Made by a program: the position numbers and the translations under genes
Shown here: one piece after another, positions 17,489 through 26,110 of the stretch
How the letters are laid out: the number at the start of each line of letters is the position of its first letter
How positions within the stretch are numbered: position 1 is the first letter of the stretch
The notes under the pieces: model-generated
The model's database searches: none
Seen by the model: the letters and a program-made list of their open reading frames with translations, nothing else
Told to the model about the DNA's origin: nothing
NCBI RefSeq assembly: GCF_947496075.1
Contig: NZ_CANMBJ010000001.1
Span: 124,001 to 188,000 of the forward strand
Direction: 5' to 3'
Length of the DNA stretch: 64,000 bases
Origin: an uncultured Tateyamaria sp.
Lineage (GTDB): Bacteria; Pseudomonadota; Alphaproteobacteria; Rhodobacterales; Rhodobacteraceae

Positions 17489-18446
17489 CGCGCATCCTCC
17501 ATCCCAAAAGCTGGCAAATTTCGGTCGCGACATGCGCGCCCGCGATGGCAGTAGCCCCGGTTGTATCAAAAGGTGGGGACACCTCGACAACATCGCCGCC
17601 TTGAATGTTGATCCCGGCAAGCCCGCGCAGCAAGGCCGCTGCCTGCGCCGAACTCAGGCCACCCCACACAGGCGTGCCTGTACCGGGGGCAAATGCGGGG
17701 TCAAGACCGTCAATGTCAAAGCTCAGATAGACGGGCCTGTCGCCAACGATCTCACGCGCGCGCTTGGCCGCCGCAGCGGGTCCAATGCGATGAAATTCGG
17801 GGGCGTCGATGATGTTGACGCCAAGCGTGTCCTCGTTCGTGGTGCGAATGCCGATCTGGACCGAGGTCGCAGGATCCACGATGCCGGATTTCACCGCCTT
17901 GTAGAACATGGTGCCATGATCCACCCGGCTCATGTCATCATCGGCCCATGTGTCCGTATGCGCGTCGATCTGGATCAGGGACATCGGCCCGTGTTTTTCT
18001 GCATATGCCTTGAGAATGGGGAAAGATATGTAGTGATCCCCCCCAAGCACCACGCTCGCGGCACCGGCGTCCAGAATACCGCGTATATGGGCGGTCAGAG
18101 TGTCCGGGAAGGCAGGGATGTTGGCGTAATCAAAGGCCACATCACCATAGTCGATGATCGTACGTTCGCTAAGGACGTCAAAAGGCCAGCCATAGGGCGC
18201 ATCCGGTGCCTGCAGGCTCGATGCCTCGCGGATCGCGCGAGGGCCCAACCGGGTGCCCGGCCGGTTCGTAACCGCCTGATCAAACGGCACACCGGTCACT
18301 GCGATATCCACATCAGTCAGATCCTTAGTGTAGCGCCTTCGCAAAAAGGATGTTGCCCCGCCAAAGGTCAGTTCAAACGACGGCCCGCGCGGATCATCAC
18401 GTGTAAACGCATGATCCATCTGGTTCTTTGCATCTTCCAGGGCCAT
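17478..18446 (-). CDS. speB: Agmatinase
   Basis: Agmatinase hydrolyses agmatine to putrescine and urea. The 322-residue protein keeps the manganese ligands GGDH (135-138), DAHTD (161-165) and SFDIDGLDP, and the segment DHGTMFYKAVKSGIVDP corresponds closely to the E. coli SpeB substrate loop. It overlaps the upstream M20 hydrolase gene by 1 nt (TGATG) and the downstream paralogue by 11 nt, so the three are one translational unit. No arginine decarboxylase is nearby, so agmatine is likely imported or made elsewhere. Confidence 0.88.
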   Translation of the reverse strand: MALEDAKNQMDHAFTRDDPRGPSFELTFGGATSFLRRRYTKDLTDVDIAVTGVPFDQAVTNRPGTRLGPRAIREASSLQAPDAPYGWPFDVLSERTIIDYGDVAFDYANIPAFPDTLTAHIRGILDAGAASVVLGGDHYISFPILKAYAEKHGPMSLIQIDAHTDTWADDDMSRVDHGTMFYKAVKSGIVDPATSVQIGIRTTNEDTLGVNIIDAPEFHRIGPAAAAKRAREIVGDRPVYLSFDIDGLDPAFAPGTGTPVWGGLSSAQAAALLRGLAGINIQGGDVVEVSPPFDTTGATAIAGAHVATEICQLLGWRMRGGA

Positions 18447-19612
18447 CAGCGCCCCACCGGCTGCGCTGTTTCGACAAGGCGCGCAAAGAACGATGCGCCG
18501 ATGGGCGCAATCTCGTCATTGAAATTGTATTTCGGGTGGTGAACGCCTGCGCCGTCACCCTGCCCTAGCATCAGATAAGCGCCAGGCCGCGCCTCCAGCA
18601 TGTACGAGAAATCCTCGGCGCCCATGACGGGCTCGACATCTGGATCAACCCCCGGCTCCCCCGCGACATCGGCGGCGATGCGCGCTGCGAACTCTGCCTT
18701 GTCCGCATCGTTGACCGTTGGGGGATAGCCAAATTCGAGCTCTAGCTTGGCCTCGCACCCGTAGGCTGCCGCGGTGCCGTCAACGACCGCCTCCATGCGA
18801 CTTACAACCATTGCCTGCACCTCTTTACTGAAGGTGCGGACGGTGCCGTTGATATAGGCGGTCTCGGGGATCACGTTGTCGGTGGTGCCGGTGTGGATCT
18901 GGGTAGTGGAAATCACCAGCTGCTCCAATGGCTTGTGATTGCGGCTGACGATGGTCTGCAAGGCCGTGACGATCGCGCATGCCGCAACCACCGGATCGAC
19001 CGTGTCATGGGGCCGTGCCGCATGCCCACCTTTGCCGGTAACATGGATATGAAACGTGTCCGCTGCCGCCATGATCGGTCCGCCGCGCGTGTGGAACTTG
19101 CCGAAATCCTTTCCGGGGGCGTTGTGGATTGCATAGACCTCGTTGATCTCGAAACGCTCCATGATACCCTCCTGCACCATGACCTCGCCGCCCCCGCCAT
19201 CTTCCTCGGCAGGTTGAAAGATCAGCGCGACCCGGCCCGAGAAATTCCGCGTTTCGGTCAGGTACTTCGCTGTCCCAAGCAGCATCGCAGTATGTCCGTC
19301 GTGACCACAGGCGTGCATCCTTCCTGGATGGGTTGAGGCATAGTCAACTCCGGTTTCCTCTTCGATGGGCAAAGCATCGAAATCCGCGCGCAAGCCAATC
19401 GTCGGACCGTCCCCTTGGCCGTTGATAATGGCAACGATGCCTGTCTGCGCGATGCCGGGATGCACTTCATCCACACCTATCTCGGCCAGCCGTTCTTTGA
19501 TGAACGCTGACGTCTTGGGACAATCAAAGGACAGTTCAGGGATCGAATGCAGGTGCTGCCGCCACGCGGCCATGTCGGGCGCAAGATCGCCGATGCGGTT
19601 GATGATGGGCAT
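18446..19612 (-). CDS. M20D-type amidohydrolase (hippurate hydrolase-like)
   Basis: The 388-residue enzyme is a metal-dependent N-acyl amino acid amidohydrolase. It has a metallopeptidase domain with HACGHDGH and the ligand segments FQPAEEDGGGG and MGAEDFSYML, interrupted by a dimerisation domain around GKGGHAARPHDTVDP. The ATG at 19612 (MPIINRI) is preferred to an in-frame codon ten residues upstream on homology of the start. As first gene before two ureohydrolases it may deacylate N-acylated guanidino compounds or amino acids, which is inference. It is divergent from mazG with 63 nt between. Confidence 0.85.
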   Translation of the reverse strand: MPIINRIGDLAPDMAAWRQHLHSIPELSFDCPKTSAFIKERLAEIGVDEVHPGIAQTGIVAIINGQGDGPTIGLRADFDALPIEEETGVDYASTHPGRMHACGHDGHTAMLLGTAKYLTETRNFSGRVALIFQPAEEDGGGGEVMVQEGIMERFEINEVYAIHNAPGKDFGKFHTRGGPIMAAADTFHIHVTGKGGHAARPHDTVDPVVAACAIVTALQTIVSRNHKPLEQLVISTTQIHTGTTDNVIPETAYINGTVRTFSKEVQAMVVSRMEAVVDGTAAAYGCEAKLELEFGYPPTVNDADKAEFAARIAADVAGEPGVDPDVEPVMGAEDFSYMLEARPGAYLMLGQGDGAGVHHPKYNFNDEIAPIGASFFARLVETAQPVGR

Positions 19613-19675
19613 GGGTGGACTCCGGTCCCTGAGATACGTCACATGTCAGCAAACCTGAAACCGCGAGGGGCTGCA

Positions 19676-20497
19676 ATGGGTGACGATCTGATCCACGATC
19701 AAACGGCGGGCATCGAACGGCTTTTGGAAATCATGCGCCGCCTGCGTGACCCGGAAACGGGCTGCCCCTGGGATGTCGAACAAACCTTTCGCACCATCGC
19801 GCCCTACACCATCGAAGAAGCCTACGAAGTTGCCGATGCGATTGAGCGCGAGGACTGGGGTGAGCTTGAGGGCGAGCTGGGCGATCTGCTGCTGCAATCG
19901 GTGTATCACACGGCCATGGGGGAAGAGGCCGGACATTTTAGCTTTCAGTCTGTTGTGACCAACATCTCGAACAAGATGGTGGACCGTCACCCTCATGTCT
20001 TCGGTGACGAGTCTCGTGACAAATCATCCGAACAGCAAACCCGCGACTGGGAAGCCATCAAAGCCGCGGAACGCGCTGGCAAGGCGCAAAAAGGGGCACT
20101 GGATGGCGTGGCACCCAACCTGCCCGCACTTCTGCGTGCTGTGAAGCTGCAAAAGCGCGCCGCCCGTGTGGGCTTTGATTGGCCAGAGACAGCGCAGGTG
20201 CTGGACAAGATCAAGGAAGAAGCCGCCGAGCTGGTCGAGGCCCGAGACAGGATGGACCACGAGGAAATGGTGAACGAGATGGGCGACTTGCTGTTCGTCG
20301 TTGCCAACCTTGCCCGCCACCTTGGGGTTGAGCCGGAGGAAGCCTTGCGACGCACAAATGCAAAGTTCACACGCCGGTTCACTGCGATCGAAGCGGCACT
20401 TGCGGCCAAGGGACGCGCGCCGCAAGACAGCACGCTCGAAGAAATGGACATGCTATGGGACGCGGCAAAGGCCGCTGAACGCACTAGGCGAAATTGA
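19676..20497 (+). CDS. mazG: Nucleoside triphosphate pyrophosphohydrolase MazG
   Basis: MazG hydrolyses NTPs and dNTPs to monophosphates and can lower ppGpp. The 273-residue protein carries two MazG domains: the first at about 10-120 with DPETGCPWDVEQT and EEAYEVADAI...ELGDLLLQ, the second at about 160-255 with KEEAAELVEA and NEMGDLLFVVANL. The EExxE plus ExxD metal motifs are present in both. The ATG at 19676 follows GAGGGG at 7 nt; a further ATG 11 codons upstream is less well placed. Its 3' end overlaps the convergent sulfotransferase-like gene by 14 nt. Confidence 0.93.
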   Translation: MGDDLIHDQTAGIERLLEIMRRLRDPETGCPWDVEQTFRTIAPYTIEEAYEVADAIEREDWGELEGELGDLLLQSVYHTAMGEEAGHFSFQSVVTNISNKMVDRHPHVFGDESRDKSSEQQTRDWEAIKAAERAGKAQKGALDGVAPNLPALLRAVKLQKRAARVGFDWPETAQVLDKIKEEAAELVEARDRMDHEEMVNEMGDLLFVVANLARHLGVEPEEALRRTNAKFTRRFTAIEAALAAKGRAPQDSTLEEMDMLWDAAKAAERTRRN

Positions 20498-21353
20498 CGC
20501 TCTTCATCCACTCGATCTGCTTCAAGTCTGATGCGTAGCGCGCTGAAAGTTCTGCTTTTTCATCCTCACTGAATGCAGCAAAGCCAGTCTTTGCCGTTTC
20601 ACCCGCATACTGACTGATAACCGCCTGCCAATCGCTGCGCGACAGGTTTTCACCGCAACGATACCGGACTTGAAGCGCTTCCAATGCGGCATCTGTGGCA
20701 CTTTGGTTCAAGATGCGCTGCGGCTCCACCAACCCCTCTACCGAGAGGCTTGGCACAAGCCGCTTGAGCAAATCTGTGCTGGTTCCACGCGCCTCGTAGG
20801 GGACAACTGTTATGGCTTCGGGCTTCAATATGTCTTGCATCAGTTGGACAAGGTCGGGCCACCCTCTGTCCATATTCATGTAGTTACCGCTTACGTCGCA
20901 GAAGTCAGACATTTCATTATCTTCGGCGCGTTTGCGGAAAGCGGACTCAAACAGCTGGTCATATGGGCGCACGACCAGCATCAAATGCGCAATTGGACCT
21001 GTCCATGCCGCCCGTAGAGCGGTGCAGCGCATCTCCGCGAAGGGATAGAATTGACCTTGCAGAAAGTGAAACATGCGACCGGGAATATTCTCCTCGGACA
21101 AGATGACTGGACGGCCATCCCGATAGGCGTCCAGACCCAGCTTGGCCTTGATCGCGGCGGCAGCGTGATCAACGCGATGACCGGACGGAAGGCGCAGCGC
21201 CAACTCTCCCGAAGGGTTGCCATCACGCCCAGGATAAGCGGTTGTCCATCCCTGGCGATCCAATAACTGCCAGTTCTCATGCAAACACATCTGGAAAGAC
21301 GAAGTGCCCGTGCGATGCGCGCCAGCGTGAATATAGATCGGAGCATCAGCCAT
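20484..21353 (-). CDS. Sulfotransferase-like P-loop protein
   Basis: The 289-residue protein begins MADAPIYIHAGAHRTGTSSF. HAGAHRTGTSS is a 5'-phosphosulfate-binding P-loop of the kind seen in bacterial sulfotransferase-like proteins, followed by a helix and a conserved central strand (LMLVVRPYDQLFESAFRKR) that matches the 3'-phosphate binding region. No acceptor can be deduced; carbohydrate or surface polysaccharide is a common guess for this class. It has no signal peptide. It is a single gene, convergent with mazG and divergent from the nucleoside hydrolase. Confidence 0.65.
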   Translation of the reverse strand: MADAPIYIHAGAHRTGTSSFQMCLHENWQLLDRQGWTTAYPGRDGNPSGELALRLPSGHRVDHAAAAIKAKLGLDAYRDGRPVILSEENIPGRMFHFLQGQFYPFAEMRCTALRAAWTGPIAHLMLVVRPYDQLFESAFRKRAEDNEMSDFCDVSGNYMNMDRGWPDLVQLMQDILKPEAITVVPYEARGTSTDLLKRLVPSLSVEGLVEPQRILNQSATDAALEALQVRYRCGENLSRSDWQAVISQYAGETAKTGFAAFSEDEKAELSARYASDLKQIEWMKSVNFA

Positions 21354-21472
21354 AATATTTGCCCTTACGCCAGCCACCCCGCGTCACGCAAGGTTTTGCG
21401 CACGGCTGTTCGCCGCTTCTGGACAAGAGTTGCCAAAGAGGCCACGTTGCGCGGAAATCGGCTGGAGAGACC

Positions 21473-22414
21473 ATGGCACCCCGCAAGATCATCATTGACA
21501 CGGATCCCGGACAGGATGATGCGGTCGCAATTCTGCTGGCTCTGGCCAGCCCGGAAGATGTCGATGTGTTGGGGATCACGGCTGTTGCGGGCAATGTTCC
21601 GCTTGAACTGACAGCGAAAAATGCCCGCATTGTATGCGAATTGGCTGGCAAAACTGATGTTCCGGTATTTGCCGGATGTGACCGGCCCCTTGGTCGAGAC
21701 CTCGTGACGGCAGAGCATGTTCACGGCAAGACCGGGCTGGACGGGCCAAGTTTGTCGGACCCCCAAATGCCCCTGCAGGAACAGCACGCCGTCGACTTCA
21801 TCATCGAAACGGTGCGCGCTCATGATACTGGCACCATAACGCTGTGCCCCTTGGGTCCGTTGACGAACGTCGCGACAGCATTTCAACGCGCCCCGGACAT
21901 CGTTGAGAAGGTTCAGCAAATCGTGCTGATGGGCGGGGCGTATTTTGAAGTTGGCAACATTACCCCCACCGCTGAATTCAACATTTATGTCGATCCCGAA
22001 GCAGCTGATATCGTTTTTAAAAGTGACGTCGATATCGTCGTCATGCCGTTGGATGTTACGCACAAGGCACTGGTGACAAAACCACGCAACGACGCCTTTC
22101 GCGCTTTGGGCACACCCGTTGGCGTAGCGGTGGCCGAGATGACCGACTTCTTCGAGCGGTTTGACAAAGAAAAATACGGCTCTGCCGGGGCGCCACTGCA
22201 CGATCCCTGTGTCACGGCCTATCTGATCCGTCCGGACCTGTTCACTGGGCGGCATGTCAACGTTGAGGTTGAGACATCGTCAGATCTTACCATGGGAATG
22301 ACCGTCGCGGATTGGTGGCGCGTGACTGGCAGGCCTGCGAATGCCATGTTCATGGGCGATGTAGACGCGGATGGCTTCTTTGGTTTGTTGACCGAACGGT
22401 TGGCCCGACTGTGA
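21473..22414 (+). CDS. Inosine-uridine type nucleoside hydrolase
   Basis: The enzyme splits the N-glycosidic bond of ribonucleosides for salvage. The 313-residue protein starts MAPRKIIIDTDPGQDDAVAI, with the DTDPGxDD calcium-binding motif of the IUNH family. It also has LMGGAY and EFNIYVDPEAA, and the catalytic-side histidine in LHDPCVTAYLI. The ATG at 21473 follows a GGAGAG site; the in-frame stretch upstream is not conserved. Purine/pyrimidine preference cannot be assigned. It overlaps the next gene by 4 nt. Confidence 0.9.
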   Translation: MAPRKIIIDTDPGQDDAVAILLALASPEDVDVLGITAVAGNVPLELTAKNARIVCELAGKTDVPVFAGCDRPLGRDLVTAEHVHGKTGLDGPSLSDPQMPLQEQHAVDFIIETVRAHDTGTITLCPLGPLTNVATAFQRAPDIVEKVQQIVLMGGAYFEVGNITPTAEFNIYVDPEAADIVFKSDVDIVVMPLDVTHKALVTKPRNDAFRALGTPVGVAVAEMTDFFERFDKEKYGSAGAPLHDPCVTAYLIRPDLFTGRHVNVEVETSSDLTMGMTVADWWRVTGRPANAMFMGDVDADGFFGLLTERLARL

Positions 22415-22860
22415 GCGCCGCACTTACCCTTGCTACGCCAGAGCATTTTGCACGACTTGATGCGTTGGTCGCTGCTTTTCACGCAGAAGAAGGGATCACC
22501 CTGTCTGACGACGCGCGGGCTGCCGGGTTGCAACCGCTGTTGGATGGTATCCCGCATGGGGCCGCATATCTGATTGGTCCGCCGCGTGCGCCCATTGGAT
22601 ATGTTGTGGTCACCTTCGGCTGGTCGATCGAATTCGGTGGAATGGATGGGTTCGTTGACGAAATATTCATTCGACCCGGCGTGCGCGGTCGCGGCATTGC
22701 CACCGAGGTGCTGTTGGCCCTGCCCCGCGCTTTGGGTGGCGCGGGCGTCAAGGCCCTGCATCTGGAAGTCGCCACCGACAATACCACCGCACAGCGTCTC
22801 TATGCCCGGGCCGGCTTCCGTTTGCGCGACGGCTACCATCTGATGACACGTATGCTCTAG
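22411..22860 (+). CDS. GNAT family N-acetyltransferase
   Basis: The 149-residue protein has the acetyl-CoA binding motif FIRPGVRGRGIATEVL (motif A, R/QxxGxG/A) and the C-terminal NTTAQRLYARAGFR. The start is GTG at 22411, overlapping the nucleoside hydrolase stop (GTGA), so both are translated together. The substrate is unknown. selO follows 26 nt later on the same strand. Confidence 0.85.
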   Translation: MSAALTLATPEHFARLDALVAAFHAEEGITLSDDARAAGLQPLLDGIPHGAAYLIGPPRAPIGYVVVTFGWSIEFGGMDGFVDEIFIRPGVRGRGIATEVLLALPRALGGAGVKALHLEVATDNTTAQRLYARAGFRLRDGYHLMTRML

Positions 22861-22886
22861 TCACGCGGTGCGTTGCCGCCTATCTC

Positions 22887-24290
22887 ATGACCATGAGCCT
22901 GCACATCCCCTTCGACAACAGCTACGCCGCCCTCCCAAACGGGTTTTACAGCCGTTTGGACCCAACACCCGTCAAAGACGCGCATATGCTGGCGTGGAAC
23001 GAAAAACTCGCCTCCGAGTTGGGGATCGAAGGCACCGACCCCACCGTGTTCGCTGGGTCCCGCGTCCCCGACGGGGCGGCACCGCTGGCACAGCTCTATG
23101 CCGGGCACCAGTTCGGCAGCTATAACCCTCAACTGGGCGACGGGCGCGCCATCCTGTTGGGCGAAGTGGTGGACACGCACGGTCAACGCCGCGACATCCA
23201 GCTCAAGGGATCGGGCCCCACCCCCTATTCCCGCATGGGCGATGGGCGGGCCTGGCTGGGCCCGGTCTTGCGCGAATATGTGGTCAGCGAGGCCATGCAT
23301 GCCCTTGGCATCCCCACGACACGCGCGCTGGCGGCGGTTGCAACGGGCGAACCGGTCTATCGCGAACAAGGTGCCCTGCCCGGCGCTGTCCTCACCCGCG
23401 TAGCATCAAGTCATCTGCGCGTCGGGACCTTTCAGATCTTTGCCCATCGTGGGCAGATCGACGAATTGCGCACGTTGGCCGACTATGCCATCGCGCGCCA
23501 TCACCCCGACGCAGACGGCCCCATGGGCTTGCTCAGCGCCGTATGCGCGGCGCAAGCCGAACTTGTCGCTGGATGGATGTCTGTCGGCTTCATTCATGGC
23601 GTGATGAACACCGATAACTGCACGATCTCTGGTGAAACGATCGACTATGGCCCATGCGCATTTATGGATGCCTTTCACGAGGGCCGCGTGTTCTCCTCCA
23701 TCGACCAGATGGGACGCTATGCATTTGGCAACCAGCCCCGCATCGCCGTTTGGAATATGGCGCAGTTGGCCACGGCATTGATCCAGCTTTTTGATGACAA
23801 GGATCAGGCTGTAAAGGATGCGACAGCCATCGTTCACGCCATGCCGCAGCAGTTGGAAGACGCATGGCTGCACCGCTTCGGGGCCAAGCTGGGCCTGGCC
23901 GATGTCACTGCAGATGATCAGCCCTTGATCGAAGACCTCCTGAACCTCATGCAGGCTGACGGTGCCGATTTCACCAATACGTTCGCGGCCCTGCACACAG
24001 ATGCTGCGCGCGATCAATTCACCGACCGCGATGCGTTTGACACATGGGCCCAGCGATGGTCGCAACGCGGCCCGGCCGTGGATTTGATGCAACGTACGAA
24101 CCCACGGATCATCCCGCGCAACCATCGGATCGAAACGATGATCGAAGCAGCCGTGTCAGGCGACATGGTACCCTTCGAACGGCTCATGTCGGCACTGGCA
24201 ACACCTTATGACGTGCACAGTGACTTTGACGACCTGCGCCGCCCGCCAACACAGGCCGAGATCGTGCCCGCCACCTTCTGCGGCACCTAG
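22887..24290 (+). CDS. selO: Protein adenylyltransferase SelO
   Basis: SelO is a pseudokinase-fold enzyme that transfers AMP to protein hydroxyl groups and is linked to oxidative stress. The 467-residue protein is full length, from HIPFDNSYAALPNGFYSR to the conserved C-terminal FCGT. YAGHQFGSYNPQLGDGRA and the atypical ATP-site region IQLKGSGPTPYSRMGDGRA are present, as is the HGVMNTDNCTISGETIDYGP catalytic/metal segment. The end carries cysteine, not selenocysteine. It overlaps the convergent EamA gene by 4 nt. Confidence 0.93.
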   Translation: MTMSLHIPFDNSYAALPNGFYSRLDPTPVKDAHMLAWNEKLASELGIEGTDPTVFAGSRVPDGAAPLAQLYAGHQFGSYNPQLGDGRAILLGEVVDTHGQRRDIQLKGSGPTPYSRMGDGRAWLGPVLREYVVSEAMHALGIPTTRALAAVATGEPVYREQGALPGAVLTRVASSHLRVGTFQIFAHRGQIDELRTLADYAIARHHPDADGPMGLLSAVCAAQAELVAGWMSVGFIHGVMNTDNCTISGETIDYGPCAFMDAFHEGRVFSSIDQMGRYAFGNQPRIAVWNMAQLATALIQLFDDKDQAVKDATAIVHAMPQQLEDAWLHRFGAKLGLADVTADDQPLIEDLLNLMQADGADFTNTFAALHTDAARDQFTDRDAFDTWAQRWSQRGPAVDLMQRTNPRIIPRNHRIETMIEAAVSGDMVPFERLMSALATPYDVHSDFDDLRRPPTQAEIVPATFCGT

Positions 24291-25162
24291 CGTCTGTTGA
24301 TCAACACCAGTCCGACGGCCACCAAAGCAAGAGCCGCCCAGATTGTGACTGTGATATCCTCACCCAAGATCAACCAGCCAAGAACAACGGCAAAGACGGG
24401 CGACAAAAAGCTGAACGATGCAACGCCTGAGGCCGGGTAAATCTTCATCAGGAAGAACCAGAACAGAAACCCGAAGCTCGCGATAAACACGATCTGATAG
24501 GCAAGACCGACAACGTGAATCATCTCCAGATCACGCAAAAGCGGGCCGAAGGCAGGCGCAAGGATCAGCAAGACTGGGGCTGAGATCAGCAGCTGCCAGA
24601 ACAGCTGCTGCTCCGCCGGAATACGGCTCAGCGGCGTGACCCGCACGCATAGGGCAATGCCCGCCCAGCACAGCGCCGCCCCCAACGCAAAGACGTCTCC
24701 CAACAGATTGCCCTGCCCCGCATCGCGGTCCGCCAGCGCCAACACCACGCCCCCCATGGCAAAGGCAAGACCGATCAGGCGCGTGCCGTTCAGGCGCTCG
24801 CCCGGCAGCAGCACATGTGCTGCAAGGGCCAACCAGACAGGCATTGAATAAAACAGGATCGACGTCCGCGCGACGCTGGTCAGATCCAGCGCGATAAACA
24901 GGCAAATGAACTCAACCGCGAACAGCAAACCGGCGACAATTCCGCCAGTCCTGCCTTCGATTGGCAGGCGCAATGGTATCCCGCGCGCGCGCATCCAAAG
25001 CCCCAGCAACACAAGCGCCCCGAGCGAACGCAGGCCAGCTAAGAAGACCGGTTGAAAGCCAGCGTTCGACACTTTGATAACGACCTGATTAAAGCCCAGG
25101 TTCAACGAAAACAGCGTCAGCGCCACGGCACCGATCAGGTCGATATGCGACTTTCGATTCAT
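24287..25162 (-). CDS. DMT superfamily transporter (EamA domains)
   Basis: The 291-residue inner-membrane protein has about ten helices arranged as two EamA repeats, each ending in the typical Ala/Gly-rich pattern (SVARTSILFYSMPVWLAL in repeat 1, SFLSPVFAVVLGWLILGEDI in repeat 2). The C-terminus ends LVLINRR. Substrates of such drug/metabolite transporters cannot be read from sequence. It is divergent from the TerB-like gene with 119 nt between. Confidence 0.85.
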   Translation of the reverse strand: MNRKSHIDLIGAVALTLFSLNLGFNQVVIKVSNAGFQPVFLAGLRSLGALVLLGLWMRARGIPLRLPIEGRTGGIVAGLLFAVEFICLFIALDLTSVARTSILFYSMPVWLALAAHVLLPGERLNGTRLIGLAFAMGGVVLALADRDAGQGNLLGDVFALGAALCWAGIALCVRVTPLSRIPAEQQLFWQLLISAPVLLILAPAFGPLLRDLEMIHVVGLAYQIVFIASFGFLFWFFLMKIYPASGVASFSFLSPVFAVVLGWLILGEDITVTIWAALALVAVGLVLINRR

Positions 25163-25281
25163 CGGTGCAGAACGGCCGGTTTAAGGGTCAATGTCAATCG
25201 ACCCCGAACATTCCCCCCCGTTTGGTCGGCAATCTGTGCAAGACTGCGTCCCAACGATTCCCGGGGAGATGGAGAACATAC

Positions 25282-26097
25282 ATGAGCTTGATGAAAACAC
25301 TGGCAAAAGTGGCCATCGGTGTTGCGGTAGCCAAAGGTGCAAGCGCGATGATGCAAAATCGTAGCGGGTCTGGTCGAGCAGCGGCTGGCGGTGGCCTTGG
25401 CGGCTTGCTGGGCGGACTGAGCGGTGGGCAAGCCCAGGGCGGCGCGGGTCTACAAAACATGTTGGGCGGCCTGATGGGCGGCGCGCAAGGCGCTGGCTCC
25501 ACCGGCGGCATGGGCGGGCTTGGCGGCTTGCTCGAGGGTCTGGGCGGCGCAGGTGGCCAGGGTCAGGGCTTGCAGGGGATGCTCGGCGGTCTGGCCGGTG
25601 GCGCGGGCGCAGGTGGCCTTCTGGGTGCCTTGGGCGGTGCCATGGCCAAACGGCCAGCCGACAATGGCGCAAGCTTCGGTCAGGTCCTGAACTCGAACTT
25701 CGACCAGACGCCGGAAGATCCGATTGAACCGACAGCAGATCAAGAAGCCGCTGCAGCCCTCATGCTGCGCGCCATGATCCAGGCAGCCAAGTCCGACGGC
25801 CAACTGGATGACGCCGAGCAGGAAAAGCTGATGGGCCAATTGGGTGGCGACGTGGATGCAGAAGAGGCCGCTTTTCTCCGCACAGAGATGCAACGGGATG
25901 TCGACGCAACCGCCCTCGCCCGAGACGTTCCAAATGGTATGGGCCCGCAGGTCTATGCCATGTCGGTCCTTGCCATCGATCTCGATTCACAGGCCGAGGC
26001 AAAGTACCTGCATGGCCTTGCGCAAGCGCTTGGGATGGATGCAGCAAGCGTAAACGACATCCACGCGCAGCTGGGCGTACCCTCACTTTACGCCTGA
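25282..26097 (+). CDS. TerB-like / DUF533 protein with glycine-rich N-terminal half
   Basis: The 271-residue product opens with a hydrophobic helix (MSLMKTLAKVAIGVAVAKGA), then a long low-complexity region of Gly, Leu and Ala repeats (about 30-150, units like GGLGGLLGG). The last 110 residues are a TerB-like DUF533 domain (AALMLRAMIQAAKSDGQLDDAEQEK, with the acidic metal-site pattern DGQLDDAE). YebE-type proteins share this domain; their role is unclear. The ATG at 25282 follows a GGAGA site; the in-frame extension upstream is rejected. Confidence 0.78.
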   Translation: MSLMKTLAKVAIGVAVAKGASAMMQNRSGSGRAAAGGGLGGLLGGLSGGQAQGGAGLQNMLGGLMGGAQGAGSTGGMGGLGGLLEGLGGAGGQGQGLQGMLGGLAGGAGAGGLLGALGGAMAKRPADNGASFGQVLNSNFDQTPEDPIEPTADQEAAAALMLRAMIQAAKSDGQLDDAEQEKLMGQLGGDVDAEEAAFLRTEMQRDVDATALARDVPNGMGPQVYAMSVLAIDLDSQAEAKYLHGLAQALGMDAASVNDIHAQLGVPSLYA

Positions 26098-26110
26098 GCA
26101 ACCAGGCATA

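Noticed and set aside
17532-18542. Plus-strand open frame of 336 codons opposite speB
   Set aside because: Shadow of the agmatinase gene; the conserved manganese motifs are on the minus strand.
22887-24290. Truncated SelO
   Set aside because: The protein runs from the conserved N-terminus to the FCGT C-terminal end, so it is full length.
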